A DNA stretch of 64,000 nucleotides from Luteitalea sp. TBR-22 (GTDB lineage Bacteria > Acidobacteriota > Vicinamibacteria > Vicinamibacterales > Vicinamibacteraceae): assembly GCF_016865485.1 (NCBI RefSeq), contig NZ_AP024452.1:642501-706500 (forward strand). Reading direction: 5' to 3'. The notes below the pieces were generated by a model that was not told the DNA's origin, did no database searches, and saw nothing but the letters and a program-made list of their open reading frames with translations. The translations under genes were made by a program, and so were the position numbers. Shown in pieces: positions 9,726 to 20,560 of the stretch; the first letter of the stretch is position 1, and the number at the start of each line of letters is the position of its first letter.

Positions 9726-9755
9726 CTGAGCCTTGAGCCCCGAGCCCTGAGCCTT
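9726..9755. repeat. Heptanucleotide repeat CTGAGCC x4
   Basis: Four contiguous 7-bp units (CTGAGCC, TTGAGCC, CCGAGCC, CTGAGCC) lie in the short gap before the second methyltransferase. This is the reverse complement of the GGCTCAG unit found inside queA. Confidence 0.9.
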
Positions 9756-9768
9756 CATCCTGTAGCGC

Positions 9769-10536
9769 ATGCCCGCTGGCCACGAAGGATGGGGCGCGTA
9801 CGCGCCGTTCTACGACTGGGAGAACGCTCGCACGATGGGGCGTCGCGACCTCGGCTTCTGGCGCCAACTGGCAGCGCAGGCCGGCGGGCCGGTCGTCGAA
9901 CTCGGCAGCGGTACCGGGCGGCTGACCGTGCCGCTCCACCGGCAAGGCATCCCGATCGTGGGGGTCGACTACACCGCGGAGATGCTCCGTCGCGTCGCGC
10001 CGCGGGCCCGGCGCTCCCGTACCACCCGACCTCGCGTCGTCAGGGCCGACGCCAGCCGCTTGCCGCTTGCCGATGGGGCGTTTCGCCTCGTCATGGCCCC
10101 GTACGGTTTCCTCCAGTCGCTGCTGAGCGATGTCGTCCTCTCGCGCACCATCCGAGAGGCGCACCGGGTGCTCGCCCCCGGTGGCCTGTTCGGCATCGAC
10201 CTCGTCCCCGACGTCCCCCGCTGGCGTCAGTACACCCGCAAGGTCGTGTTCTTCAGCCCGGAGGGTCCCCGCGGCCTGCCGATCACGCTCCGCGAGACGG
10301 TCAGGCAGGATCGCGAGAAGGGACTCACCACCTTCGAACAGGAGTACATCGAGGGGCGGGGGCCCCGGAAACAGGTGACGCCGTTCACCATCCGCTTCCG
10401 GACCCTGCCGCTGCCGAAAGTGGCCGCCCGCCTCGAACGGGCAGGGTTCGAGGTCGAGGCCGTGCTCGGCGACTACCGGGGGGGTACCTGGGACAGCCGC
10501 GCCGACGTCTGGCTGCTGCTCGCCCGCAAGAGGTAG
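9769..10536 (+). CDS. Class I SAM-dependent methyltransferase
   Basis: The product is 255 aa. The N-terminal AYAPFYDWENARTMGRRDLGFW is typical of small-molecule methyltransferases. Motif I is VVELGSGTGRLTVPL, then IVGVDYTAEML, then RADASRLPLADGAFRLVMAPYG and APGGLFGIDLVPD. The C-terminal half is a beta-rich cap (FEQEYIEGR, TPFTIRFRTLPLPKV). It is paralogous in fold to the preceding methyltransferase but not closely similar. The start ATG lies just after the CTGAGCC repeat. Substrate unknown. Confidence 0.85.
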   Translation: MPAGHEGWGAYAPFYDWENARTMGRRDLGFWRQLAAQAGGPVVELGSGTGRLTVPLHRQGIPIVGVDYTAEMLRRVAPRARRSRTTRPRVVRADASRLPLADGAFRLVMAPYGFLQSLLSDVVLSRTIREAHRVLAPGGLFGIDLVPDVPRWRQYTRKVVFFSPEGPRGLPITLRETVRQDREKGLTTFEQEYIEGRGPRKQVTPFTIRFRTLPLPKVAARLERAGFEVEAVLGDYRGGTWDSRADVWLLLARKR

Positions 10537-10580
10537 GGCGGGGGTGTCCCCTTCGACTCCGCTCAGGGCCAGCCTCCCCG

Positions 10581-10617
10581 CCGTTGGCTGACCAACGGCG
10601 CGGTCGGAGACCGCGCC
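10581..10617. repeat. Two adjacent palindromes (REP-like)
   Basis: CCGTTGG-CTGA-CCAACGG (10581-10598) is followed by GGCGCGGTC-GGA-GACCGCGCC (10597-10617). The second palindrome resembles the element inside treZ and the one near 28,752. It lies in the gap of about 170 bp before yebC. Confidence 0.85.
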
Positions 10618-10707
10618 CTTCCCGGGAGGGCAGACATCGCGCCCAACCTGGGGGCCGCGTGCTAAAATCCTGCGGTTCTACGACGTTCTGCCGAGGAGTC
10701 CCACGCG

Positions 10708-11456
<749 letters not shown>

Positions 11457-11460
<4 letters not shown>

Positions 11461-12020
11461 GGATCTTCGGGATCGACCCCGGGTCGGTGCGCACCGGCTA
11501 CGGCTGCATCGAGACCAGCGGCGCCCGCTGCGCCCTGGTCTGCAGCGGCGCCATCGTGCCACCTCCCCGGAGTCCCTTCCCGGAGAAACTGCAGGTCCTC
11601 CACCTCGAACTCACCGCCCGGCTCGCCGACGCCCGCCCCGACTGCGTCGCCATCGAGAGCCTCTTCCACGGGCTGAACACCCGCAGCGCGTTCGCCCTGG
11701 CTCATGCCAGGGGCGTGATGCTGCTCGCGGCAACGCAACTCGGGATTGCCGTGGTCGAGTACGCGCCGGCCGAGGTCAAGCGCGCCGTCGTCGGTTTCGG
11801 CCGCGCGGAGAAGCCCCAGGTCCAGCAAATGGTCACGATGCTGCTCGGCCTCGACGCGCCGCCCAGGCCCCTCGACGTGTCCGATGCCCTCGCCGTCGCC
11901 ATCTGCCATGCGCACACCGCGTCGTCGCTGGTGCCACAGGCCGACGCCACGCCCTTCGCGCGCGGCCGCCGCGTGACCAGCTGGCGCCAGGTGCGTCCAG
12001 AGGACCTGGAGCGCCGATGA
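11457..12020 (+). CDS. ruvC: Crossover junction endodeoxyribonuclease RuvC
   Basis: The product is 187 aa. RuvC resolves Holliday junctions by paired nicking. The RNase-H-like fold begins MRIFGIDPGSVRTGYG with the first catalytic Asp at residue 7; AIESLFHGLNTRSAF carries the catalytic Glu; the C-terminal DVSDALAVAICHAH supplies the last two Asp residues. It starts within ATGA at the end of yebC and ends in ATGA shared with ruvA. Residues after about 165 ([18 protein letters not shown]) are a short basic tail. Confidence 0.96.
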
Positions 12021-12610
12021 TCGCCGCCCTGCGAGGCCGGCTGATCGAGAAGCAGCCGGCGCGGCTGATCGTCGACGTCGGTGGCGTCGGCTACGACGTG
12101 CAGGTGCCGCTCTCGACCTACGGCAGCGTCGGCGAGGTCGGCGGCGAGCTCTCGCTGCGCGTCCACACCCACGTGCGCGAGGAGCAGATCGCGCTCTTCG
12201 GGTTCCTCACCGCGCTCGAGCAGCAGATCTTCGAGCGGCTGATCTCGGTCAACGGCATCGGGCCGAAGGTCGCGCTCGCCGTCCTCTCGGGCATCGCGCC
12301 CGGCGACCTGGTCGCCGCGGTGCAGGGCAACGAGCCGGCACGATTGACGACGATCCCGGGCATCGGCCGCAAGACCGCCGAGCGCATCGTCCTGGAACTG
12401 CGTGACCGGCTGCCGGCGGCGCTTCCCGTGGCGGCCGACGCCACCGGTCCCGGCGGTGCGGTGCGCGCCGACCTGATCTCGGCCCTCGTCAACCTCGGCT
12501 ACCCGCGCCCGACCGTCGAGAAGGCGGTCGGTGACGTGTTGAAGGCCCAGCCGTCGTCGACCTTCGACGAGGCGCTCCGGCAGGCGCTCGGGCGGCTCGC
12601 CCGGGCATGA
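12017..12610 (+). CDS. ruvA: Holliday junction branch migration protein RuvA
   Basis: The product is 197 aa. RuvA binds the four-way junction as a tetramer and loads Ruv[21 protein letters not shown] is the N-terminal OB fold. Two helix-hairpin-helix motifs follow: [17 protein letters not shown] near residue 75 and [19 protein letters not shown] near residue 110. The C-terminal RuvB-binding UBA-like domain [19 protein letters not shown] closes the chain. Start and stop overlap its neighbours by 4 bp each. Confidence 0.97.
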   Translation: MIAALRGRLIEKQPARLIVDVGGVGYDVQVPLSTYGSVGEVGGELSLRVHTHVREEQIALFGFLTALEQQIFERLISVNGIGPKVALAVLSGIAPGDLVAAVQGNEPARLTTIPGIGRKTAERIVLELRDRLPAALPVAADATGPGGAVRADLISALVNLGYPRPTVEKAVGDVLKAQPSSTFDEALRQALGRLARA

Positions 12611-13635
12611 GCGAGATGCACGATCCCCGTGTCGTGAGCGGTCGCGTCGGCGACGACGAGGCGCAGTACGAGGCCGGGCTGCGCCCGCGCACGCTCGACG
12701 ACTACATCGGGCAGGACCGCGTGCGCGAGAACCTGCAGGTGGCGATCGCGGCGGCGCGGCAGCGCGGCGAGGCCCTCGACCACGTGCTGGTGTCGGGGCC
12801 GCCTGGCCTCGGCAAGACGACGCTGGCGCACGTCATCGCCAACGAGATGGGCGTGTCGATGAAGGCCTCGTCGGGGCCGGTCATCGAGCGTCCCGGTGAT
12901 CTCGCCGCCATCCTCACGACGCTGCAGCGCCACGAGGTGCTGTTCATCGACGAGATCCACCGCCTGTCGCCGGCCATCGAGGAGATCCTCTACCCGGCGA
13001 TGGAGGACTACGAGCTCGACATCGTCATCGGGCAGGGGCCGGGCGCGCGATCGGTGAAGGTGCCGGTGCAGCCGTTCACGCTGGTGGCAGCGACCACCCG
13101 CACCGGCCTGCTGACGGCGCCGCTGCGCAGCCGCTTCGGGCTCGTGCATCGCCTCGACTACTACGGCGAGGGCGACATGGTCGAGATCGTGACGCGGTCG
13201 GCGCGCATCCTCGGCGTGTCGATGGCGCCCGAGGCGGCCGCCGAGGTGGCGAGGCGGTCGCGCGGCACGCCGCGCATCGCCAACCGACTGCTGCGGCGCG
13301 TCCGCGACTACGCGCAGGTGCGTGCCGACGGCGTGGTGACCATCGAGGTGGCGCAGGCCGCGCTCACGCTCCTCGAGGTCGACGCCTACGGCTTCGACGA
13401 GGTCGATCGCCGCCTGTTGCGCGTGATCATCGACAAGTTCGATGGCGGGCCCGTCGGCGTGAACACGCTGGCGGCCGCGCTCGGGGAGGAGCGCGACGCC
13501 GTCGAGGACATCTACGAGCCCTTCCTCATGCAGGTGGGCTTTCTCGAGCGCACGCCGCGGGGTCGGGTGGTGACCCGCCGCGCGTATGCGTTCTTCGGGC
13601 TCGACGCGCCCGGAAAGGACAATCGCCTGTGGTAA
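12607..13635 (+). CDS. ruvB: Holliday junction branch migration ATPase RuvB
   Basis: The product is 342 aa. RuvB is an AAA+ motor driving branch migration. The Walker A motif is [12 protein letters not shown] near residue 65, Walker [12 protein letters not shown] near residue 115, sensor 1 VAATTRTG, and the arginine finger lies in [14 protein letters not shown]. The C-terminal winged helix contains [21 protein letters not shown], diagnostic for RuvB. It overlaps ruvA by ATGA and fabH by 7 bp. Confidence 0.98.
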   Translation: MSEMHDPRVVSGRVGDDEAQYEAGLRPRTLDDYIGQDRVRENLQVAIAAARQRGEALDHVLVSGPPGLGKTTLAHVIANEMGVSMKASSGPVIERPGDLAAILTTLQRHEVLFIDEIHRLSPAIEEILYPAMEDYELDIVIGQGPGARSVKVPVQPFTLVAATTRTGLLTAPLRSRFGLVHRLDYYGEGDMVEIVTRSARILGVSMAPEAAAEVARRSRGTPRIANRLLRRVRDYAQVRADGVVTIEVAQAALTLLEVDAYGFDEVDRRLLRVIIDKFDGGPVGVNTLAAALGEERDAVEDIYEPFLMQVGFLERTPRGRVVTRRAYAFFGLDAPGKDNRLW

Positions 13636-14672
13636 CGCAGTCCGCGGCCCGCCCGCACGGGACCCTCAGCGGGGGCTCGCCCACGATCCAGCCCTGCATC
13701 AGCGGCCTGGCCACGTACCTGCCGCCGCGCACGCTCACCAACGCCGACCTCGAGAAGATGGTCGACACCAACGACGAGTGGATCCTGCAGCGCACCGGCA
13801 TCCGCAAGCGCCACATCGTCGATCCGGGCGTCGCCACGTCGGACCTCGCGGCGGAGGCGGCCCGTGCGGCCATCGCGCGCGCCGGGCTCACGCCGGCCGA
13901 CATCGACGTGATCATCGTCGGCACCACCACGCCCGACACGATCTTCCCGAGCACGGCCTGCCTGCTGCAGCACAAGATCGGCGCGAGCAAGGCCTGGGGC
14001 TTCGACCTCGGCGCCGCCTGCTCCGGCTTCACCTACGCGCTGACGACGGCGGCCGGCTTCGTGAGTGCAGGCATGGCGAAGCACGCGCTCGTCGTCGGCG
14101 CCGACGTGATGTCGAGCATCATCGACTACACCGACCGCACCACCTGCGTGTTGTTCGGCGATGGCGCGGGCGCGGTGATCGTCTCGCCGTCGCCCGGCGA
14201 CGGACTCGGCCTGATCGACTTCACCCACGAGGTGGACGGCAGTGGTGGCCCGGCGCTGTGCATGCCGGCCGGCGGCTCGAAGATGCCGGCCAGCCACGAG
14301 ACGGTGGACAAGCGGATGCACTACGTCCACCAGGACGGGCAGACCGTGTTCCGGTTCGCGGTGCGCAAGAACGAGGAAGTGTGCAAGCGCCTCCTCGAGC
14401 GGAACGGCCTCACCTCGGCCGACCTCGACCTGTTCGTGTCGCACCAGGCCAACAAGCGGATCATCGAGTCGGCCGCCCAGCGCCTCGGCGTGCCGCCCGA
14501 GAAGTTCGTGCTCAACATCGGCGAGTACGGCAACACCACCGCCGCGACCATCCCGCTCGCGCTCGACGACGCGCAACGCGACGGCCGCCTGAAGAAGGGC
14601 GACCTCGTGATGCTCGCGTCGGTCGGCGCCGGCTTCACGGTGGGCTCGGTGCTGCTCCGCTGGGCGTACTGA
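13629..14672 (+). CDS. fabH: Beta-ketoacyl-ACP synthase III
   Basis: The product is 347 aa. FabH condenses acetyl-CoA with malonyl-ACP to start fatty-acid synthesis. [16 protein letters not shown] is the family hallmark. The active-site Cys is residue 131 in [13 protein letters not shown]; the partner His is in SHQANKRII and the Asn in [15 protein letters not shown]. The GTG start at 13629 overlaps the ruvB stop, adding about 17 residues before the usual FabH start, so a later start is possible. The ruvB-fabH coupling is less common than ruvB-queA. The TGA stop is the first unit of a TGACGTY array. Confidence 0.95.
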   Translation: MVTQSAARPHGTLSGGSPTIQPCISGLATYLPPRTLTNADLEKMVDTNDEWILQRTGIRKRHIVDPGVATSDLAAEAARAAIARAGLTPADIDVIIVGTTTPDTIFPSTACLLQHKIGASKAWGFDLGAACSGFTYALTTAAGFVSAGMAKHALVVGADVMSSIIDYTDRTTCVLFGDGAGAVIVSPSPGDGLGLIDFTHEVDGSGGPALCMPAGGSKMPASHETVDKRMHYVHQDGQTVFRFAVRKNEEVCKRLLERNGLTSADLDLFVSHQANKRIIESAAQRLGVPPEKFVLNIGEYGNTTAATIPLALDDAQRDGRLKKGDLVMLASVGAGFTVGSVLLRWAY

Positions 14673-14697
14673 CGTCTGACGTTTGACGTCTGACGTT
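14670..14697. repeat. Heptanucleotide repeat TGACGTY x4, starting in the fabH stop codon
   Basis: The units are TGACGTC, TGACGTT, TGACGTC, TGACGTT. The first three bases are the fabH stop. This is the same unit as the array at 5486. Confidence 0.93.
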
Positions 14698-14700
14698 CTC

Positions 14701-14770
14701 GTGGGCGTCGACCTTCAGGTCGACGCTCAGCGAGTCATCACTGACCGTCGACCTGAAGGTCGACGCCCAC
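14701..14770. repeat. Inverted pair of GTCGACCT palindromic repeats
   Basis: Two copies (14701-14728 and 14743-14770) of a 28-bp element, itself palindromic with core GGCGTCGACCTTCAGGTCGA, face each other around a 14-bp spacer. The layout is BIME-like. A third copy is at 28205-28232, and diverged copies lie at 33,807-34,040. Confidence 0.92.
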
Positions 14771-14775
14771 GAAAC

Positions 14776-14820
14776 AAGAAGGGCGGCTGGATCTCCCGAT
14801 CCTTCCGCCCTTCTTCCTTT
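14776..14820 (+). terminator. Probable terminator between convergent fabH and the regulator
   Basis: An 11-bp perfect stem AAGAAGGGCGG / CCGCCCTTCTT is followed by a pyrimidine stretch CCTTTCCC on the plus strand. Weak T-runs on both sides mean it could serve both directions. Confidence 0.6.
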
Positions 14821-14823
14821 CCC

Positions 14824-14865
14824 GACTCCCGACTCCCGACTCCCGACTCCCGACTCCCGACTCCC
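14824..14865. repeat. Heptanucleotide repeat GACTCCC x6
   Basis: Six perfect tandem units followed by a degenerate seventh (GGATTCC). The same unit appears inside the epimerase gene at 27,659. Confidence 0.95.
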
Positions 14866-14887
14866 GGATTCCGGTCCCCGGCTTCTC

Positions 14888-15580
14888 CTACATGTTCGTC
14901 ACGTCGTGCCCGAGTGCGGCGCGCTCGGCCTTGGCCTTCTCGGCCTCCTCGAGCTTCACGAGGCCGCGCCGGATGGCGGCGGTCGCCGCCTGGGTGCGGT
15001 CGCGGACGCCGAGCTTGCCGAGCAGGCCGTTCACGTACGACTTGATCGTGCCTTCGGTCGTGTTCAGCTCGTGGGCGATCTCGCGGTTGCTGTGGCCGCT
15101 GACGATGAGGCGCAGGACGTCCATCTCGCGGCGGGTCAGGTCGGTGCGGCCGGCCTGGTCGAGCACCTGCGTGATGCGCGGCGGGATGTACTGCCGTCCC
15201 TCGTGCACCGCGATGATCGCCTCGAACAGTTCGTCGCTCGGCATGCCCTTGAGCACGTACGCGGCGGCGCCGGCCGACAGGGCCCGGGCGATGTCCACGT
15301 CGCCCTCGTACACGGTCAGCACCACGACCCGCGCCTCGGGGAACTCGGCGCGGATGGCCCGGATCGCCTCGGGGCCCTCCATCACCGGCATGCGCAGGTC
15401 CATGATGGCCAGGTCGGGCTGGGTGCGCCGGAAGGCGGCAACGGCCTCCTCGCCGTTGCTGGCGGTGGCGACCACCGAGAAGCGCGGATCGCGCTCGAGC
15501 ACGGCCACCAGCCCCTGGCGCAGGATGTCGTGATCGTCCGCCACGAGCAGGCGGATGGGTGAGCGTACTTCGCTGGTCAC
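14888..15580 (-). CDS. NarL/FixJ family response regulator (orphan)
   Basis: The product is 230 aa. The receiver domain begins IRLLVADDHDILRQGLVAVLE with acidic D15/D16 and phospho-acceptor D61 in LAIMDLRMPVMEGPEAI. The switch Thr lies in VVVLTVYEGD and the Lys in AYVLKGMPSDEL. The C-terminal LuxR-type helix-turn-helix is LTRREMDVLRLIVSGHSNREIAHELNTTEGTIKSYVNGLLGKL. The GTG start at 15580 is preceded by AAGGAGT with normal spacing. No histidine kinase lies next to it, so the partner and signal are unknown. It is downstream of treY on the same strand but separated by 185 bp, so probably transcribed separately. Confidence 0.92.
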   Translation of the reverse strand: MTSEVRSPIRLLVADDHDILRQGLVAVLERDPRFSVVATASNGEEAVAAFRRTQPDLAIMDLRMPVMEGPEAIRAIRAEFPEARVVVLTVYEGDVDIARALSAGAAAYVLKGMPSDELFEAIIAVHEGRQYIPPRITQVLDQAGRTDLTRREMDVLRLIVSGHSNREIAHELNTTEGTIKSYVNGLLGKLGVRDRTQAATAAIRRGLVKLEEAEKAKAERAALGHDVTNM

Positions 15581-15765
15581 AGCCACTCCTTCGGGCAGCC
15601 TTCGAGCCCCATCCCTAGGTGAGATCGGCAGACGGCACGGCATTCTGTAGCGTCGACCCGGCGCCGGCAGAAACGACCTTGACAAAGGCACCTGGCTTCC
15701 GATGCCTCACCGAAGCAATCATCATGGCACAAGTGAGGCACGCGCGCAGGCGACCTTGGGCCAGT

Positions 15766-18663
15766 TCACCCGGTCGCCGGAACGAGCACGGCCACCGGCA
15801 GCGACTCGAGGACGCGCGCAAGGAAGAGCCAGCGTGTATCGGCCGTGGCGGCGGGGGCAACCGTCGCGCCCGTCAGCAGGTCCCGCCACGCCGCTTCCGG
15901 CCCGTCAAGCGGCAGGATCGCCCGCGACGTCGCCCACGCGGCGCCCACCGGCCACTCGCCCGGCAGTCTGCCGGTGCGTAAGCCGACGATGACGATCACC
16001 CAGCCGTGGGTCGGGTGCGTCCGAGCGAACGCCATCGCCGAGGCATCGACGGAGAGGTCCACGGTCAGCGGCCGGTAGTCACCGTGGTGCCAGAGCTCGG
16101 GCTGCCCGCGCCGCGCCCGCAGCAGCGTGGCGACGACGTGCTGCTTGATGCGCCCGTCGGGCCAGGCCTCGAGCCAGCCGCGCACCGCGTCGGCACCGGA
16201 CGCTCCCGTCGTCCGCTCCGCGTCGATCGCCGCCAGCCGCGTCGCCAGCGCGTCGAACGGCACCGGCCGCCGGTTGTCGGGATCGACGAGGTCGAACTTC
16301 CAGTCCTCGGCGCCCTGGTAGGTGTCCGGAATCCCGGGCAGCGTCGACTTGAGGACCACCTGGGCGAGGCTGTTGGACACGCCGCGTCGCGCGATCCGCT
16401 CGGCGATCGGGCGCAGCGCCCCGAGCACCCGGCCCGACACGCTCCCCGTGAGCACCTCGGCCACGTACGCCATCGTCGCCGACTCGTACGCCTCGTTCTG
16501 CGCAATCCAGCTGGTGTGCCGCTTGGCCTCCCTGATGGCCTTGAGCATGTACGCCTTCAACCGTTCCACCAGGTCGGCCGGCGCGGGCGAGGCCACTGGC
16601 ACGCCGGGCGGCCAGCAGCCCACCAGCACCTGCAGGAAGCGATACTCGTCGAGGCGGTCGGGCCCCCACGTGTTGCGTCGCAGCGTGCGTGCCGGCGCGG
16701 CGGCCCGCAGCGCCCGGCCTACTGCCTCCTGCCACGCCTCGGGCCACTCCGACAGCGCGTGGATGCGGGCCCGCACGTCCTCGCCGAGCTTGGTGTCGTG
16801 GGTCGAGAGGGTCACCATCGCCAGCGGCCAGTCGCGCTGGCGCTCCCGCGCCGCCGCGTGCACGTCGTCGACCGATGGCACCGGCCGGCCCGGGTCGGCG
16901 CCCACCTCGTTGAGCGACACCAGCACGTTGTGCCGGTAGAAGGTCGTGTCCTCGACGCCCTTGGCCTGCACCGGACCCGTGTACTGCTGCAGCTTCATGG
17001 CGAAGGCGAGCCGCCGCTCGCGCATCGCGCTGGCCGACGGATCGTCGAGGACCGGCTCGCCCGGCAGCAGCACGTCGCGCAGGAACCGGAAGAGCGACCG
17101 CTCCATCGCCGGATTGCGCCGCTCGGCCTCGGCGATCGTGCGATCGACGATGGCCTCGTCCTCGCGCGTCCAGCCGCGGTGACTCGCGTAGGTGCGGTAC
17201 ACCGGGATGCACGCCACGTACTCGGTGATCAGCTCGCGCAGGCTGTTCAGCGTGAAGTCGCGCGTGTGCCGGTCGCCGCGGGCGATGCGGGAGAGCGCGT
17301 CGGCGAGCACGCCGAGCTCGCTCGACATCGCCGTGTTCATGATCAGCCGCTTGGCCTCGTACACGATCTCGTCGAGCGGCTCGCGCGCGCCGGTCAGGCG
17401 GGCATGCAGGCGCCGCAGCCGGCGCAGGCCGGCAGGATCGACGAACAGGCCGTTGATCTCGTTGAGGCTCTCGTAGCCCGTCGTGCCGTGCACCTCCCAG
17501 TCGGCCCGCAGGCGCTCGTCGCCGGAGAGGATCTTCTCGGCGACCACGTACAGGGGCGCATCGACGCCGGTCTCGCGCCGGGCCAGCGCCTGCAGCCGGG
17601 TGAAGTAGGCCGCGGGGTCGAACAGGCCGTCGGGGTGATCGAGGCGGAGCCCGCGCACCACGCCTTCGCGCAGCCATCGCCCGACCAGCGCATGCGTCGC
17701 CTCGAAGACCGCCTCGTGCTCCACGCACACGCCCGCGAGCTCGTTCACGTCGAAGAACCGGCGGTAGTTGATCTCGTCGACGGCCGTCCGCCACGACGCC
17801 AGCCGGTAGGGCTGTGCCTCGAGCAGCCCGTGCAGTTCGTCGAACGACGCGGTGTCGCCCGGCCTGCCGTTCACCAGTTGCACGGCGTCCTCGATCGCCT
17901 CGGCGACGACGGGCGCCTCCGCGACCAGTCGCACGAGCCGCGCGCGGTGCACTTCCTTCTCGCGCTGCCGGATGGCGATGCGCTCCGGGTGCGTGTCGGT
18001 GTAGGGGGGCAGGTTGTGCAGGCCCTCGAGGATGCTCAGGAACTCGATGACGGCCGGGTGCGCGTCGCCGAGTTGCGCCTGCAGCGCCGTGCCGGCGTGT
18101 CGCAGCACCAGTGGCGTCTGCCGCGGGTTGACCGGCAGCCGGTGCTCGAAGTACCGCAGCCACAGCCGACCATCGTCGTATTCCAGGCGCAGTTCGCCGC
18201 GCTCGAGCACCACGCCGTACTGCTCGCCGAGGATCGGCAGCAGCACCTTCTGTCGGAGGTGCGGCGTCACCGGTTCCCAGTCGATGTCGAAGTACTCGGC
18301 GTACGGGGAGCACGGGCCGTTCTCGAGCACCTCGCGCCACCACGGATTGGCGCGCGGGTCGACGCCCATGTGGTTCGGCACGATGTCGGACACGAGCCCC
18401 ATGCCGTGCGCCGTCGCCGTCGCGGCCAGCGACGCGAGGTCCTCCTCGGTGCCGAGGTCCGGGTTCACGGCGGCGTGATCGCAGATGTCGTAGCCGTGCG
18501 TGCTGCCGGGCCGGGCCTTCAGCATCGGCGAGAGGTACAAACCGTCGACGCCGAGCGCGGCCAGGTAGGGCACCACCGCCTCCACCTGCCGGAACGTGAG
18601 ATCCGGGCCGAGCTGCAGGCGGTAGGTGCTCGCGGGCGTCCAGGCCGGTGTCCGCAGGCTCAT
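15766..18663 (-). CDS. treY: Malto-oligosyltrehalose synthase TreY
   Basis: The product is 965 aa. TreY converts the reducing end of a malto-oligosaccharide into an alpha-1,1 trehalose linkage. The N-terminal PASTYRLQLGPDLTFRQVEAVVPYLAALG is typical of TreY. GH13 motifs: DIVPNHMGVD, nucleophile Asp in VRGLRLDHPDGLFDP, acid/base Glu in YVVAEKILSGDERL, and LSTHDTKLGEDVRAR. The C-terminal RAILPL leads into LLTGATVAP and the closing beta domain. Its ATG overlaps the treZ stop by 4 bp, so it is the last gene of the glgX-treS-treZ-treY operon. Confidence 0.96.
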   Translation of the reverse strand: MSLRTPAWTPASTYRLQLGPDLTFRQVEAVVPYLAALGVDGLYLSPMLKARPGSTHGYDICDHAAVNPDLGTEEDLASLAATATAHGMGLVSDIVPNHMGVDPRANPWWREVLENGPCSPYAEYFDIDWEPVTPHLRQKVLLPILGEQYGVVLERGELRLEYDDGRLWLRYFEHRLPVNPRQTPLVLRHAGTALQAQLGDAHPAVIEFLSILEGLHNLPPYTDTHPERIAIRQREKEVHRARLVRLVAEAPVVAEAIEDAVQLVNGRPGDTASFDELHGLLEAQPYRLASWRTAVDEINYRRFFDVNELAGVCVEHEAVFEATHALVGRWLREGVVRGLRLDHPDGLFDPAAYFTRLQALARRETGVDAPLYVVAEKILSGDERLRADWEVHGTTGYESLNEINGLFVDPAGLRRLRRLHARLTGAREPLDEIVYEAKRLIMNTAMSSELGVLADALSRIARGDRHTRDFTLNSLRELITEYVACIPVYRTYASHRGWTREDEAIVDRTIAEAERRNPAMERSLFRFLRDVLLPGEPVLDDPSASAMRERRLAFAMKLQQYTGPVQAKGVEDTTFYRHNVLVSLNEVGADPGRPVPSVDDVHAAARERQRDWPLAMVTLSTHDTKLGEDVRARIHALSEWPEAWQEAVGRALRAAAPARTLRRNTWGPDRLDEYRFLQVLVGCWPPGVPVASPAPADLVERLKAYMLKAIREAKRHTSWIAQNEAYESATMAYVAEVLTGSVSGRVLGALRPIAERIARRGVSNSLAQVVLKSTLPGIPDTYQGAEDWKFDLVDPDNRRPVPFDALATRLAAIDAERTTGASGADAVRGWLEAWPDGRIKQHVVATLLRARRGQPELWHHGDYRPLTVDLSVDASAMAFARTHPTHGWVIVIVGLRTGRLPGEWPVGAAWATSRAILPLDGPEAAWRDLLTGATVAPAATADTRWLFLARVLESLPVAVLVPATG

Positions 18664-20560
18664 GCCACGCCTCCTGCCAGGTGCAGGACGACCCCAAGCG
18701 GCGCGTTGGGACCGTCGATGATCAACCGCCCGGCGTCGACACGGACCGTCGCATCCATCGAGCCGGCAAGCAAGGCAGGGCGCGGTGTCTCACCGAGCCC
18801 ACCCAAGGTAGGGCGCGGTGTCTCACCGCGCCGTTGGTCGTCTGTGACAGCCTGCACGGATTCGACCGCGATCTCCCGCGTGCCGCGCCCCGAGAAGTCC
18901 ACGTACGTCGCCAGCGTGCCGCCGAGCGCCGACGGTTGCGTCAGCCACAGCGCCTGCGCGTTGAGCGCCACGCAGCGCACGCGCGTGCGATCGCGGACCA
19001 TGCCGAGGTGCGCCCGACGGATGGCGAGCAGCGCGCGCGTCTGCGCCAGGGCCTCGGCATGCGGCGACCGCTCGCGTTCGCGCCAGTCGAGCCGACTCGC
19101 CTGCCACGTGCCCGGCGCCTGTGGGCTCGGGATGCGCTCACGCGCCTCGGGGGCGCTGAAGGCCGAGAAGCGCCGGAACTCGTGCCGACGCCCCTCCACG
19201 ACCCGCTCGCCGAGCCCGTCGCCGTGATCGGTGAAGAAGAGGAACGGCGTCGAGGCGGCCCACTCCTGTCCCATGAAGAGCAACGGTGTCTCCGGGGCGG
19301 TCAACAGCAGCACGTGCGCCGCCAGCCATGCCGCCATGTCGATCTGGTGGTGCAGGCGGTCGCCGTGGGCACGGTTGCCGACCTGGTCGTGGTTCTGCAG
19401 GCAGATCACCGAGGCCTCGATCGGCACCCGGGCCGGCGACGTGCCGCGCGGCCCGTCGTAGTGCACGGCATGCTGACCGCTGAACACCCAGCCGTCGGCG
19501 ACGGCAGCGGCGATCTCGTCGGTGCTGCCGCGGAAGTCCGAGAACCACGCTTCGTGGTCGCCAGCGAGGTGCCGACGGACGGTGTGGTGGAAGTCGTCGG
19601 CCCACACGCCGGTCATACCGTGGCCACCCTCGGCGATCGGCAGCAGCAGCGTGTCGAGGTTGCGCTCGTCCTCGGCGATCAGGTGCACCTCGCGACCGGT
19701 GACGTGCGCCTCGACCTCGCGCGCCAGTTGCGTGAGCAGGTGCTCCGCGCTCGCGTCGGTGAGCGCGTGGGTGGCGTCGAGCCGCAGGCCGTCGAGGTGG
19801 TACTCGAGCAGCCAGTGCAGCGCGTTGTCGCACAGCAGCCGACGCACCTGCGCCGAGCCGGGACCATCGAGGTTGATGCCGCGGCCCCACGGCGACGTGT
19901 GGCGGTCGGTGAACACGGTGGGCATCCACGCCGCCAGGTACGCGCCGTCGGGCCCGAGGTGGTTGTAGACCACGTCGAGCAGCACGGCGAGGCCGAGCGC
20001 GTGGGCGCGGTCCACAAGCGCCCGGAGATCGTCTGGATGCCCGTAGCGCTCCGACGGGGCGAAGAGCGCCGCGCCGTCGTAGCCCCAGTTGCGGGTGCCC
20101 GGGAACGCCGCGACCGGCATCAGTTCGATCGCGGTCACCCCGAGCTCGACGAGGTCGGGCAGCCGCGCCATCGCCGCGGCGAACGTGCCCTCCTCGGTGA
20201 ACGTGCCCACGTGCAGCTCGTACACGACCAGCGCATGGCGGGGAACGCCGCGCCAGCCCTCGTCGGTCCAGGCGAAGGCGTCCGGATCGATCACCATCGA
20301 CGGGCCGTGCACGCCATCGGGCTGCCAGCGCGTACAGGGATCGGGCCAGGCCGGATCGTCGTCTCGCTGGAGCCGGTACCGATCACCGGCCCGTACCCCC
20401 GGCACCGACACCTCGAACGTGTCCTCGACGACCCGCGCCAGCGGCACTGCCGCATGGCCCTCGCGCAGGAGCCTCACCTCGCGCGCCCCCGGCGCGCAGA
20501 CGCGGAACGTCGCGCCGCGAGCGTCGAGCCGCGTGCCGAACGTCGGTGTCCACGCCACGC

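Noticed and set aside
10550-10707. Riboswitch or leader RNA before yebC
   Set aside because: The hairpins there are repeat-family palindromes without a recognisable riboswitch core.
16006-19227. Plus-strand open frame of 1,073 codons opposite treY/treZ
   Set aside because: It is antisense to two genes with clear GH13 motifs; composition is Arg/Val/His-rich shadow sequence with no domain.
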